A stretch of 32,519 bases of DNA from an uncultured Lachnospiraceae bacterium (GTDB lineage: Bacteria > Bacillota > Clostridia > Lachnospirales > Lachnospiraceae), in assembly GCA_910584685.1 (NCBI GenBank), contig CAJUAO010000026.1, positions 1 through 32,519 on the forward strand, written 5' to 3'. The translations under genes were made by a program, and so were the position numbers. The number at the start of each line of letters is the position of its first letter. Position 1 is the stretch's first letter. The notes under the pieces are model-generated. The model saw only the letters and a program-made list of their open reading frames with translations, searched no databases and was not told where the DNA came from. This document shows positions 25,810-32,519 of this stretch, one piece after another.

Positions 25810-27927
25810 ATGGAAGAATTATTAAGATTTTTTAATGACAACAGAAATATTTATAATCTCTGGTGGGAGTCAGACGGCATGTTTTATGCCTATGAGTGTA
25901 AAATAGCCACTGAGGAGCAGAACGCTATGGTTATGGAAAAGGGAGGCCCGCTGACAAGGGAGGAGGCTGCCACCCTTGATAAATACGGACTTAGCATATT
26001 GCATTATGGAGTGTGGCACAATTTTTACGACCTTGTAAAGGAGCTTATTGAAAAGGGCGCCGACGTAAATGTTGCCACAGCCGATACCACGGCCTCTACC
26101 TCCTATAAGAGTATGGTAGGAGCAACTCCTTTGCATATTGCGGCATTTCTGGGAAATTTAAAGATGGTAAAGCTTTTGCTTGAGTCGGGAGCAGATGCAG
26201 GCATTAAGGATGCTAAGGGAAAATCGCCTCTCCATTATCTTATGATGGTTAAGCGTGAGGGAATGATAGAAAATACATACGCCCAGTGGCATGTAACAGA
26301 CCAGAAGGCAGAAATACTGCCCCTGTTAAAATGCGATATAAACGGGGAGGATGAAAACGGAGAAACACCGTTGTTTACGCTGCTTTCAAACAGCTATGCA
26401 CCTATTATTCAAGCCCTTTTAGGAGCTTTGATAGAGCAGGGAGCCGATACGTCTAAAACATCCGGCGACGGAAAAACGCCTCTTATGCTTGCAGCGGAAA
26501 AGGGTTCAGTTACCGCAACGCTTAAATTAGCTGAAAATGCAGAAAATATAAATCAGCAGGACAATGACAAAAATACAGCCCTTCATCTTGCCCTTAAAAA
26601 TCAGAATAATGAAGCGGCTTATATCCTGATTGAAATGGGAGGAGATGTTGAAGCGGCAAACGGTGAAGGAGAGACTCCACGAGCTCTTATAGAGAACGGC
26701 TGGGACGAAAATCTTAAAAAGCGCTTACAGGGCAAAAGAGGAATGAAGCAGGAGGATATAGTACGGCTGGTTGAAAGAACATTCTTTAGCTGTAATTCTG
26801 ATGACACGGACAAGGCTCCCTTTGGCGTGTATCTGGCAAAAAAGCTTTTGAAGGAAATTGATGATGACGACGATGACGAGGTACAGGTATTATTTGACAT
26901 AGCGGAGACTGTAAAAACCGAATGCTGCGCGGAGGATATTATTGAATCAATACATGCCGCAGGCTTTGATTTCAATAAGCCGTATGTTCTCCGTTCTTCC
27001 ACAGAAACACTTCGCGACAAAATACTTGAGTATTGCTGGAATCCAAATGTCATAAGAAAAATGTCAGAGCTTGGCATAGATTTAAACGGCTCATATTTAA
27101 AGGGGAAAACAGCCGCTTATATTGTGGCATCACAGCCTGCAGCAGACAGAAGCTTTACGAAGGAAAGAGAAGCCTTTGGCAATGTGGCGGAATATTTTGA
27201 CGCAGCGTCTGCGGAGGAGCTGTCTGCCGACGGAATGACAGCTATGCATTATGCGGCGAAGAATAACCATGTAAATATGCTTAAGATAATGATAGGCAAG
27301 GGCGCAAATGTGGATGTTACGGAGGATGCGCCTGCCACCATTGGAGCAACACCACTGCATGAGGCGTGCTTATTGGGAAATACAGATATTGTCAAGCTGC
27401 TGATGGATTCGGGAGCAGACGATACGCTTGCAACTAAGGACGGCGAGACGCCGGCGCACTTTATTGTACAGGAGAAGCAGAGATACAGACCTGTACGTAG
27501 TGAAAACAGGCTGGAAATAATTAAGGCCCTTAAAAATGTTGATGTACAGAGAAATGACGGAAAAACGCCTGCTATGCTGGCGCAGAATCTTTCCTACAGC
27601 GATGCTGTGGAAATAACAATGGCGCTTCTGGACATGGGTATTGATGTAAATAAAGCTGATAACAAAGGAAATACCCTTCTTCACCTTTGCTTATTTGATA
27701 AGGATACGGTAAAGGAGATAATAAAGGCGGGAGCAGACGTTAACGCAAAGAATAATGAGGGAAATACTCCTCTTCATATTGCGTTAGACGACAGAGATGA
27801 TATGGTAGCAAGACTTCTTATAAAGAAGGGCGCAGATTATAAGACTCCGAATGGGGATGGCGAGACAGGCATGGATATAGCGGTGGCAAATGGTATGGAA
27901 ACAGTGCTTGAGCTTATGGAGCTTTAA
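25810..27927 (+). CDS. Large ankyrin-repeat protein with central non-repeat domain
   Basis: 705 residues in three parts. A short unique N-terminus (1-55) and a first ankyrin block (about 56-300, ~7 units, e.g. TPLHIAAFLGNLKMVKLLLESGAD) are followed by a central non-ankyrin segment (about 300-460) with an acidic run (DDDDDD near 350) and helical cysteine-containing sequence. A second ankyrin block (about 475-700) has units such as GMTAMHYAAKNNHVNMLKIM and GNTPLHIALDDRDDMVARLL. No signal peptide or membrane helix. AAAGGAG precedes ATG 25810. Probably co-transcribed with the first ankyrin gene. The central segment is not recognised and is the part most likely to carry a specific function. Confidence 0.9.
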   Translation: MEELLRFFNDNRNIYNLWWESDGMFYAYECKIATEEQNAMVMEKGGPLTREEAATLDKYGLSILHYGVWHNFYDLVKELIEKGADVNVATADTTASTSYKSMVGATPLHIAAFLGNLKMVKLLLESGADAGIKDAKGKSPLHYLMMVKREGMIENTYAQWHVTDQKAEILPLLKCDINGEDENGETPLFTLLSNSYAPIIQALLGALIEQGADTSKTSGDGKTPLMLAAEKGSVTATLKLAENAENINQQDNDKNTALHLALKNQNNEAAYILIEMGGDVEAANGEGETPRALIENGWDENLKKRLQGKRGMKQEDIVRLVERTFFSCNSDDTDKAPFGVYLAKKLLKEIDDDDDDEVQVLFDIAETVKTECCAEDIIESIHAAGFDFNKPYVLRSSTETLRDKILEYCWNPNVIRKMSELGIDLNGSYLKGKTAAYIVASQPAADRSFTKEREAFGNVAEYFDAASAEELSADGMTAMHYAAKNNHVNMLKIMIGKGANVDVTEDAPATIGATPLHEACLLGNTDIVKLLMDSGADDTLATKDGETPAHFIVQEKQRYRPVRSENRLEIIKALKNVDVQRNDGKTPAMLAQNLSYSDAVEITMALLDMGIDVNKADNKGNTLLHLCLFDKDTVKEIIKAGADVNAKNNEGNTPLHIALDDRDDMVARLLIKKGADYKTPNGDGETGMDIAVANGMETVLELMEL

Positions 27928-27936
27928 GGTATAATT

Positions 27937-28000
27937 TTGACGCAGAAGGACATTGCGTCAACTTCTGATTCCATGTGTGCTAAAGCACACAAAATTATGG
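27937..28000 (+). other. Cluster of mRNA hairpins downstream of the ankyrin genes
   Basis: TTGACGCA (27937-27944) and TGCGTCAA (27954-27961) form a perfect 8-bp stem. CAGAAG (27943-27948) can instead pair with CTTCTG (27962-27967), so two folds exclude each other. GTGTGC-TAAA-GCACAC (27975-27990) is a second perfect hairpin, flanked by CCAT and ATGG. No T-run follows any of them. Together with the terminator below they fill the 241-bp gap before spmA. Confidence 0.45.
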
Positions 28001-28071
28001 ATATTAAAAATTATGTAAAGCTTCAGCCGGAAACATAAAAAAAAAAATTAAGCATATAATGTAAAAAATAT

Positions 28072-28120
28072 AATCCCTCAGAAAAGGTACGAAAGAAAAA
28101 TCCTTTTTTGAGGGATTTTG
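28072..28120 (+). terminator. Intrinsic terminator before spmA
   Basis: AATCCCTCA (28072-28080) pairs with TGAGGGATT (28109-28117), and AAAAGG (28082-28087) with CCTTTT (28102-28107), giving a long stem followed by TTTTG. It probably ends the ankyrin transcript and insulates spmA. Confidence 0.7.
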
Positions 28121-28168
28121 ATGCTTAGTATAATTTATATTATTTATGCGCGTCAGTGAGGGGCAAAG

Positions 28169-28825
28169 ATGTTAAATGTAATATGGGGAGTAATGATTGT
28201 TGCGGGAATTGCCTATGGCTCCGTTACGGGAAATATGGAGGCTGTGGGAAACGGCATAATGGACAGCGCAAAGGAAGCCGTATCACTTGCCATAGCAATG
28301 ATGGGTGTGGTGGCGCTATGGTCGGGGCTTATGGAAATAGCAAAGGAGTCGGGAATAGTAGCGGGGGCCACAAGGCTGTTAAGGCCTCTTATAAGGTTTT
28401 TATTTCCTAAAATACCGGAGGGAGACGAGTCTCTTGAGCATATTACGGTAAATGTTATATCAAATATATTCGGGCTGGGAGCCGCAGCCACGCCTGCAGG
28501 ACTAAAGGCTATGAAGGCGTTGGAGCGTCTGGAGGAAAAGCGGCTTAATGATGAGGCAGGGGCAGGGAATGTCGGTAAAGAAATAAAAAAAGAAAACAAA
28601 AGCAGGAATATATATAAAAAACAGTACGGGGCAAGCAATGAAATGTGTACGTTTCTTGTTTTAAATATATCCTCCCTGCAGCTTATACCTGTGAATATGA
28701 TAGCCTACAGAAGCCAGTATGGCAGCGTAAATCCTATGGCGGTGGTGGGGCCGGCTATTATTGCAACGCTTGTATCGACACTTGCCGCAATTATATTTTC
28801 AAAGATAATGTGCAGGGGGAAATAA
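28169..28825 (+). CDS. spmA: Spore maturation protein A (SpmA)
   Basis: 218-residue integral membrane protein of the nucleoside-recognition (Gate) family. The N-terminus MLNVIWGVMIVAGIAYG and the sequences MMGVVALWSGLMEIAKESG, ISNIFGLGAAATPAGLKAM and MCTFLVLNISSLQLIPVNMIAYR are SpmA hallmarks. In Bacillus SpmA and SpmB act together in dehydrating the spore core; disruption lowers heat resistance. It has a somewhat longer central hydrophilic loop (about 130-150, KEIKKENKSRN) than the ~196-aa Bacillus protein. Unusually, spmB does not follow: the next gene is a radical SAM protein. GAGGGG precedes ATG 28169. Confidence 0.9.
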   Translation: MLNVIWGVMIVAGIAYGSVTGNMEAVGNGIMDSAKEAVSLAIAMMGVVALWSGLMEIAKESGIVAGATRLLRPLIRFLFPKIPEGDESLEHITVNVISNIFGLGAAATPAGLKAMKALERLEEKRLNDEAGAGNVGKEIKKENKSRNIYKKQYGASNEMCTFLVLNISSLQLIPVNMIAYRSQYGSVNPMAVVGPAIIATLVSTLAAIIFSKIMCRGK

Positions 28826-28928
28826 AAGTGATATAATCAAGGAAGCAATAATAATAGGAAGCAACGTAGTAGCAAGCAATGTGGTAGTAAACAACACAAA
28901 AGGAATAAGTTATACATAGAGGTGGGAT

Positions 28929-29792
28929 ATGCATTTTACGAAAGCAAAGGGGATTTTATCCTCCGGTAACGGAATGAATATATACAGAGGCTGTACACAC
29001 GGCTGTATCTACTGTGACAGCAGAAGCAAATGTTATGGGATGACACATGATTTTGAGGACATAGAAGTAAAAAGTAACGCTCCGGAATTATTGGAAAAAG
29101 CCCTTCGCTCCAAGCGTAAAAAATGCATGATAGGAACGGGAGCCATGTGCGACCCTTATATGCACTGTGAGGAAGCTCTTAAGCTTACCCGAAGCTGTCT
29201 TGAGATAATAGATAAGTATGAATATGGCGCGGCGATTCAGACAAAGTCAGACAAAATATTAAGGGATTTAGATATTTTAAGAAGCATAAACGAGAAGGCA
29301 AAGTGCGTGGTGCAGATGACGCTTACTACTTATGATGAAAAGCTGTGCAGGCTGCTGGAGCCTAATGTTTCCACAACAAGGGAGAGAGCGGAGGCGTTAA
29401 AAATATTCAGGGATAATAGAATCCCCACAATAGTCTGGCTGTCCCCGATTCTTCCATTTATTAACGATACAAAGGAAAATATAGAAGGTATTTTAAATTA
29501 CTGCATTGAGGCAAAGGTTTATGGAATTATCTGCTTTGGAATGGGAGTCACACTGCGGGAGGGTGACAGAGAATATTTTTATAAGGCATTGGACAGGCAT
29601 TTTCCGGGAATGAAGGAAAGATACCAGCAAAGGTATGGATACAGCTATAATCTTTTAAGTGATAATAACGGTAAGCTGATGAAAATATTTAAAGATACAT
29701 GCAGAAAAAACAATATTATATCTGATGTTGATAAGTGCTTTGGGTATTTACATGAATTTCCCGAGAAGTACCGGCAGATGATGCTGTTTTAA
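28929..29792 (+). CDS. Radical SAM protein (spore photoproduct lyase-like group)
   Basis: 287 residues. The N-terminal IYRGCTHGCIYCDSRS carries the cluster motif C22-x3-C26-x2-C29, which binds the [4Fe-4S] that cleaves SAM. The following pattern (CDPYMHCEEALKLTRSCLEI, QTKSDKILRDLDIL, QMTLTT, EPNVSTTRERAEALKIFRDNRIPT) is that of the SPL/Rv2578c-like radical SAM group. The gene lies 103 bp after spmA; AGAGGTGGG precedes ATG 28929. The group includes spore photoproduct lyase and many uncharacterised members, and this one is shorter than SplB, so DNA repair is only a guess. Confidence 0.88.
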   Translation: MHFTKAKGILSSGNGMNIYRGCTHGCIYCDSRSKCYGMTHDFEDIEVKSNAPELLEKALRSKRKKCMIGTGAMCDPYMHCEEALKLTRSCLEIIDKYEYGAAIQTKSDKILRDLDILRSINEKAKCVVQMTLTTYDEKLCRLLEPNVSTTRERAEALKIFRDNRIPTIVWLSPILPFINDTKENIEGILNYCIEAKVYGIICFGMGVTLREGDREYFYKALDRHFPGMKERYQQRYGYSYNLLSDNNGKLMKIFKDTCRKNNIISDVDKCFGYLHEFPEKYRQMMLF

Positions 29793-29833
29793 CTTACGCA
29801 ACCCTTAGTTGCAGCAGTTCAAGGTAAACTTGG

Positions 29834-29861
29834 TAGACGATGGGGAGGGAGCCTGTATAAT
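29834..29861 (+). promoter_or_regulatory. Candidate promoter of the XRE-VOC gene
   Basis: TAGACG (29834-29839), 16 bp, perfect TATAAT (29856-29861), just upstream of AAGGAGG (29871-29877). A small hairpin GCAAC-CCTTA-GTTGC (29798-29812) precedes it. Confidence 0.4.
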
Positions 29862-29888
29862 GAAAAGAATAAGGAGGTAATATTGAAG

Positions 29889-30503
29889 ATGGGATTAGGA
29901 AGCAGAATACAAAAGCTTAGGATTGACAATGGACTGACGCAGGAGCAATTAGCTGAAAAGCTTTCCATATCAAGACAATCAATTTCAAAGTGGGAGATGG
30001 ACCAGTCTCTGCCGGAAATAGACAAGGTTATTTTAATGAGTAAATTATTTTCGGTAGATACGGATGCAATTCTTTTGGACGATAAGGAAATAAAGGATTT
30101 ACGGACACAGCAGATACATCTTGGCTCAATTTATTTAATTGTAAGGGATTTTGAAAAGGCAGTTTCATTTTATGAGAATTTATTGTCTATGACTGTCTCC
30201 ACAAGAAACTGCGGAAATAAGTTTGCGGAATTTTATTTTGATAACAAGTGTCTTGCCCTTATGAATGAAGCAAATCTTCATGGACATCATTATACCGACG
30301 GAGATTATAAGTTTGTTTTAAATTTCTGGGTAGAGGATTTAAAGAGGGAATACGAAAGACTTAAGAAAGCAGATATTGGCAGGATGACGGAAATTAGAAA
30401 GGTTAACGAGGGCTATTATTATTTTCATATAATTGACCCTGATAATAATGTCTGCGAGGTGACAGGAGAGTACAATCAGACAGAGGAAAAGGAAAATGGA
30501 TAA
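29889..30503 (+). CDS. XRE-type regulator fused to a VOC (glyoxalase-fold) domain
   Basis: 204 residues. Residues 3-58 form an XRE/Cro helix-turn-helix (SRIQKLRIDNGLTQEQLAEKLSISRQ, recognition helix SISKWEMDQ). From about 72 to 192 a vicinal-oxygen-chelate domain follows (IHLGSIYLIVRDFEKAVSFYENLL, VLNFWVEDLKREYERL, YYFHIIDPDNNVCEVTGEY). The fusion suggests a one-component sensor in which a glyoxalase-like pocket binds a small ligand, perhaps an antibiotic or electrophile; this is inference. AAGGAGG lies 11 nt before ATG 29889 and 5 nt before an in-frame TTG at 29883, so the start may be two codons earlier. No obvious target gene beside it except malQ downstream. Confidence 0.85.
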   Translation: MGLGSRIQKLRIDNGLTQEQLAEKLSISRQSISKWEMDQSLPEIDKVILMSKLFSVDTDAILLDDKEIKDLRTQQIHLGSIYLIVRDFEKAVSFYENLLSMTVSTRNCGNKFAEFYFDNKCLALMNEANLHGHHYTDGDYKFVLNFWVEDLKREYERLKKADIGRMTEIRKVNEGYYYFHIIDPDNNVCEVTGEYNQTEEKENG

Positions 30504-30524
30504 GGCTAATTGAATAAAAACAGG

Positions 30525-30553
30525 TGGAAAAATATCATAAAGTCTAGTATAAT
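30525..30553 (+). promoter_or_regulatory. Promoter of malQ
   Basis: TGGAAA (30525-30530), 17 bp, perfect TATAAT (30548-30553), 39 bp before malQ. I see no clear catabolite-response (cre) palindrome across it. Confidence 0.5.
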
Positions 30554-30592
30554 ATATGTCATATTAAAAAGCAAAGATGAGGTACATATAAT

Positions 30593-32077
30593 ATGACAAA
30601 TAATTTAGAGAGAGGCGCGGGAGTACTTTTACATATCTCAAGTCTTCCGTCACCATATGGAATAGGAACTATGGGAAAGGCTGCTTATGAGTTTGTTGAT
30701 AATCTTAGGGCGGCAGGGCAAAAATACTGGCAGGTGCTTCCTGTGGGACAGACAGGCTTTGGAGACAGTCCATACCAGTCGTTTTCCGCATTTGCAGGAA
30801 ATCCTTTTTTCGTTGATATTGAAAACCTTATAAATGATGGGTTGATAGAGCGTAAGGCTGCCGACGGAATCCTTTGGGGAAGATATGCCGAATATGTAGA
30901 ATATGATAAGGTGTATGAGGGCAGGCAAAAGCTTTTGGGAATTGCATACGATAACTGGAAAAACATAAGGGAGCCTGAATACGAAGAGTTTGTAAGAAAG
31001 AATTCCTACTGGCTTGACGATTATGCATTGTATATGTCATGCAGGGAGCATTTTAATAACAAGTCATGGCTTCACTGGGATGAGGATATAAAGAATAAGA
31101 AGCCTGAGGCTGTGATTAAGTATAGTGAGTTACTAAAGGATAAGACAGACTACTGGAAGTTTATCCAGTTTAGATTTTACAGGGAGTGGGATAAGCTTAA
31201 AAAATATGCAAATAATGAGGGCATAAAGATAATAGGCGATATTCCTATATACGTTTCCCTTGACAGCAGCGACGTGTGGTCAAATCCTGAATTATTCCAG
31301 CTTGATGAGAAATTAGAGCCAAGGGCTATAGCGGGCTGTCCTCCTGACGCATTTGCAGCGGAGGGACAGAGATGGGGAAATCCTCTTTACGCATGGGACG
31401 TTATGGAGAAGGATGACTTTGCATGGTGGAAAAAGAGGATAACAGCGTCAGCCACCTTGTATGATATTATCCGTATTGACCATTTTATAGGTATAGTAAG
31501 ATATTTTTCAATTCCTGTGGAGCTTCCTACAAAGGACGGCCATTATGAGGCAGGGCCGGGAGAAAAGCTTACAAAGGCAATAGACAGCGTTTTAGGCGAT
31601 GCAAAGATTATTGCCGAGGATTTAGGAGTGAAGTATGAGCCTGTTCAGGAGCTTCTTGATAAGGTCGGCTATCCGGGAATGAAGGTAATGATGTTTGGCT
31701 TTGACGGCAATCCAAATAATGAGCATCTTCCTCATCAGGCGTCAAAGAACAGCATTATGTACATAGGCACCCATGACAATGAAACCCTTAAGGGCTTTAT
31801 AGACAACCAGCCGGAAAATGTTGTGGAGAGGATAAAGGAATATATCAGCGCCGCCGACAATAAGAGTATATGCGTACAGATGATAAAGTCGGCGTATCTG
31901 TCTGTTTCAAATGTATGCATTATACAGATGCAGGATATTCTGGAGAAAAATAATTTTGCAAGGATGAATTTCCCTTCTACTATAGGAGATAACTGGAAGT
32001 GGAGGCTGCAGCAGGGAGAGTTTTCGGCAAAGAAGATAATGATGCTTAAGAAGCTTGTGGATATAAGCGGGCGATAG
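30593..32077 (+). CDS. malQ: 4-alpha-glucanotransferase (GH77)
   Basis: 494-residue amylomaltase that moves maltooligosaccharide segments between alpha-1,4-glucans in glycogen and maltodextrin metabolism; cytoplasmic. It shows the GH77 features: GVLLHISSLPSPYGIG at the N-terminus, QVLPVGQTGFGDSPYQSFS, nucleophile Asp near 295 in IIRIDHFIG, acid/base Glu near 341 in IIAEDLG, and the third carboxylate near 394 in THDNETLKG. Length fits the short bacterial form. It stands alone: no maltose transporter, glycogen phosphorylase or LacI regulator in the window. Confidence 0.95.
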   Translation: MTNNLERGAGVLLHISSLPSPYGIGTMGKAAYEFVDNLRAAGQKYWQVLPVGQTGFGDSPYQSFSAFAGNPFFVDIENLINDGLIERKAADGILWGRYAEYVEYDKVYEGRQKLLGIAYDNWKNIREPEYEEFVRKNSYWLDDYALYMSCREHFNNKSWLHWDEDIKNKKPEAVIKYSELLKDKTDYWKFIQFRFYREWDKLKKYANNEGIKIIGDIPIYVSLDSSDVWSNPELFQLDEKLEPRAIAGCPPDAFAAEGQRWGNPLYAWDVMEKDDFAWWKKRITASATLYDIIRIDHFIGIVRYFSIPVELPTKDGHYEAGPGEKLTKAIDSVLGDAKIIAEDLGVKYEPVQELLDKVGYPGMKVMMFGFDGNPNNEHLPHQASKNSIMYIGTHDNETLKGFIDNQPENVVERIKEYISAADNKSICVQMIKSAYLSVSNVCIIQMQDILEKNNFARMNFPSTIGDNWKWRLQQGEFSAKKIMMLKKLVDISGR

Positions 32078-32200
32078 GAAAGCGCCGAAAGAGTTAAAAC
32101 TCAAAGGAATTAAAATTCTTAAAACCAATACCTGCATATATTGTAATTAGGTTAGGGCGACTTAGGAAGCTTGAGGAAATTCAGCAGTAGAAATAAAGGA

Positions 32201-32229
32201 TTTACAAAATATAAAAAGTATGTTAATAT
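32201..32229 (+). promoter_or_regulatory. Promoter of a putative small RNA
   Basis: TTTACA (32201-32206, five of six), 17 bp, TAATAT (32224-32229). No long reading frame follows; a hairpin-rich ~95-bp segment ending in a terminator does. Confidence 0.5.
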
Positions 32230-32235
32230 GAGAAT

Positions 32236-32330
32236 GAAAAAGGGAATACCCGAACGGTACGCCCTATAGATATTTAGTTATTATTCAATAACCGTCACTA
32301 TTAGGAGTAGTGGCGGTTAGTTATTTTTGT
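32236..32330 (+). ncRNA. Putative small RNA, antitoxin-like
   Basis: Downstream of a good promoter, GGGAATACC (32242-32250) and GGTACGCCC (32256-32264) form an interrupted stem-loop. AACCGTCACTA (32290-32300) and TAGTGGCGGTT (32308-32318) then form an 11-bp stem followed by TTTTTG, an intrinsic terminator. The predicted RNA would be about 95 nt and would run convergently into the 3' end of the short hydrophobic minus-strand frame at 32317-32382. A 13-codon frame (32229-32270) exists but looks incidental. No family assigned. Confidence 0.4.
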
Positions 32331-32382
32331 CCTTGAAAATCTGATAACACAGACTAACAAGGGTAAGCAACAGGATACCAAG
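32317..32382 (-). pseudogene. C-terminal remnant resembling a small holin-like toxin
   Basis: The minus-strand frame reads LGILLLTLVSLCYQIFKDKNN then stop: a hydrophobic stretch and a short charged tail, as in small membrane toxins of type I systems. It is blocked upstream by an in-frame TAG (32383-32385) and has no ATG; a TTG at 32370 would give only 17 codons. Its stop lies inside the terminator hairpin of the opposing RNA. Assignment rests on composition and arrangement only and may be wrong. Confidence 0.25.
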
Positions 32383-32399
32383 CTAATCCTTTACAAAAA

Positions 32400-32446
32400 T
32401 AAAAAGCACTTTCCCCCAGCTCTTACGTCTGAAAAAAAGTACTTTT
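32400..32446 (-). terminator. Terminator of tRNA-Lys
   Basis: On the minus strand AAAAGTACTTT (32445-32435) pairs with AAAGTGCTTTT (32411-32401) apart from one G-U, with a 23-nt loop and a following TTATTTTTG. It begins 3 bp after the tRNA 3' end. Confidence 0.6.
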
Positions 32447-32448
32447 GA

Positions 32449-32519
32449 GTGCGCGATCAGGGGTTCGAACCCTGGACACCCTGATTAAGAGTCAGGTGCT
32501 CTACCAACTGAGCTAATCG
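32449..32519 (-). tRNA. tRNA-Lys (anticodon CUU), 5' end cut by window edge
   Basis: Minus strand: anticodon stem CCTGA/TCAGG with loop CTCTTAA, anticodon CTT (Lys). T arm CAGGG, TTCGAAC, CCCTG; acceptor 3' strand ATCGCGC and discriminator A (32449). The first three acceptor bases lie outside the window. CCA is not encoded. Confidence 0.93.

Noticed and set aside
24730..27927. CRISPR-like repetition
   Set aside because: The periodicity is the ~99-bp ankyrin codon repeat with divergent copies, not short identical repeats with unique spacers. No CRISPR array is present in the window.
28826..28928. About 30 open codons between spmA and the radical SAM gene (IIKEAIIIGSNVVAS...), considered as an spmB remnant
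   Set aside because: No start codon or ribosome site, and no similarity to the SpmB N-terminus as I know it; the repeats arise from GGAAGCAA/GTAGTA DNA repeats.

Overview
The window looks like chromosomal DNA of an AT-rich, spore-forming clostridial Firmicute, most likely a Lachnospiraceae member; I cannot name a species. The reasons are the yaaO / nucleotide-kinase / yaaR / holB / ricT (yaaT) / yabB / rsmI gene order known from Bacillus and Clostridia, an spmA sporulation gene, strong AGGAGG-type ribosome sites, TTGACA/TATAAT-type promoters, a flavodiiron O2/NO-detoxifying protein, and tRNA genes without an encoded CCA end.

Layout. 1-455: a five-tRNA cluster (Val, Thr, Tyr, fMet, Phe), followed by a small terminal-inverted-repeat element. 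714-8955: a co-directional core block: flavodiiron protein, iron-sulfur-flavoprotein-like reductase, PLP-dependent decarboxylase, guanylate-kinase-like protein, YaaR, DNA polymerase III delta', RicT, a tRNA adenine-N6 methyltransferase homologue and RsmI. 9093-10868: an aminopeptidase P. It converges, with a 4-bp overlap, on a VanS/VanR-like two-component system (10865-12641). Upstream of that lies a membrane-anchored C39-like peptidase (12761-13573), whose promoter carries a pair of direct repeats suited to an OmpR/VanR-family regulator. 13802-17264: aspS from a consensus promoter, then an ECF sigma factor with an unusual C-terminal extension and a DUF2461 protein.

17444-27927 is the accessory part. 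It holds a frameshifted Rpn-nuclease remnant, two large minus-strand genes for surface/membrane proteins (a 668-aa beta-rich protein with signal peptide and three further membrane segments, and a ~1340-aa von Willebrand A protein), and, divergently, a DUF3592-like membrane protein and two cytoplasmic ankyrin-repeat proteins. The two arms are read from overlapping divergent promoters near 23931-23970. I do not recognise this set as a described system; it is the best candidate for something new here.

28169-32077 returns to scattered chromosomal genes: spmA without spmB, a radical SAM protein of the spore-photoproduct-lyase-like group, an XRE-VOC fusion regulator, and 4-alpha-glucanotransferase. 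The last 370 bp before a minus-strand tRNA-Lys hold a promoter-hairpin-terminator unit that could encode a ~95-nt RNA. It faces a short hydrophobic reading frame, and the arrangement resembles a decayed type I toxin-antitoxin locus.
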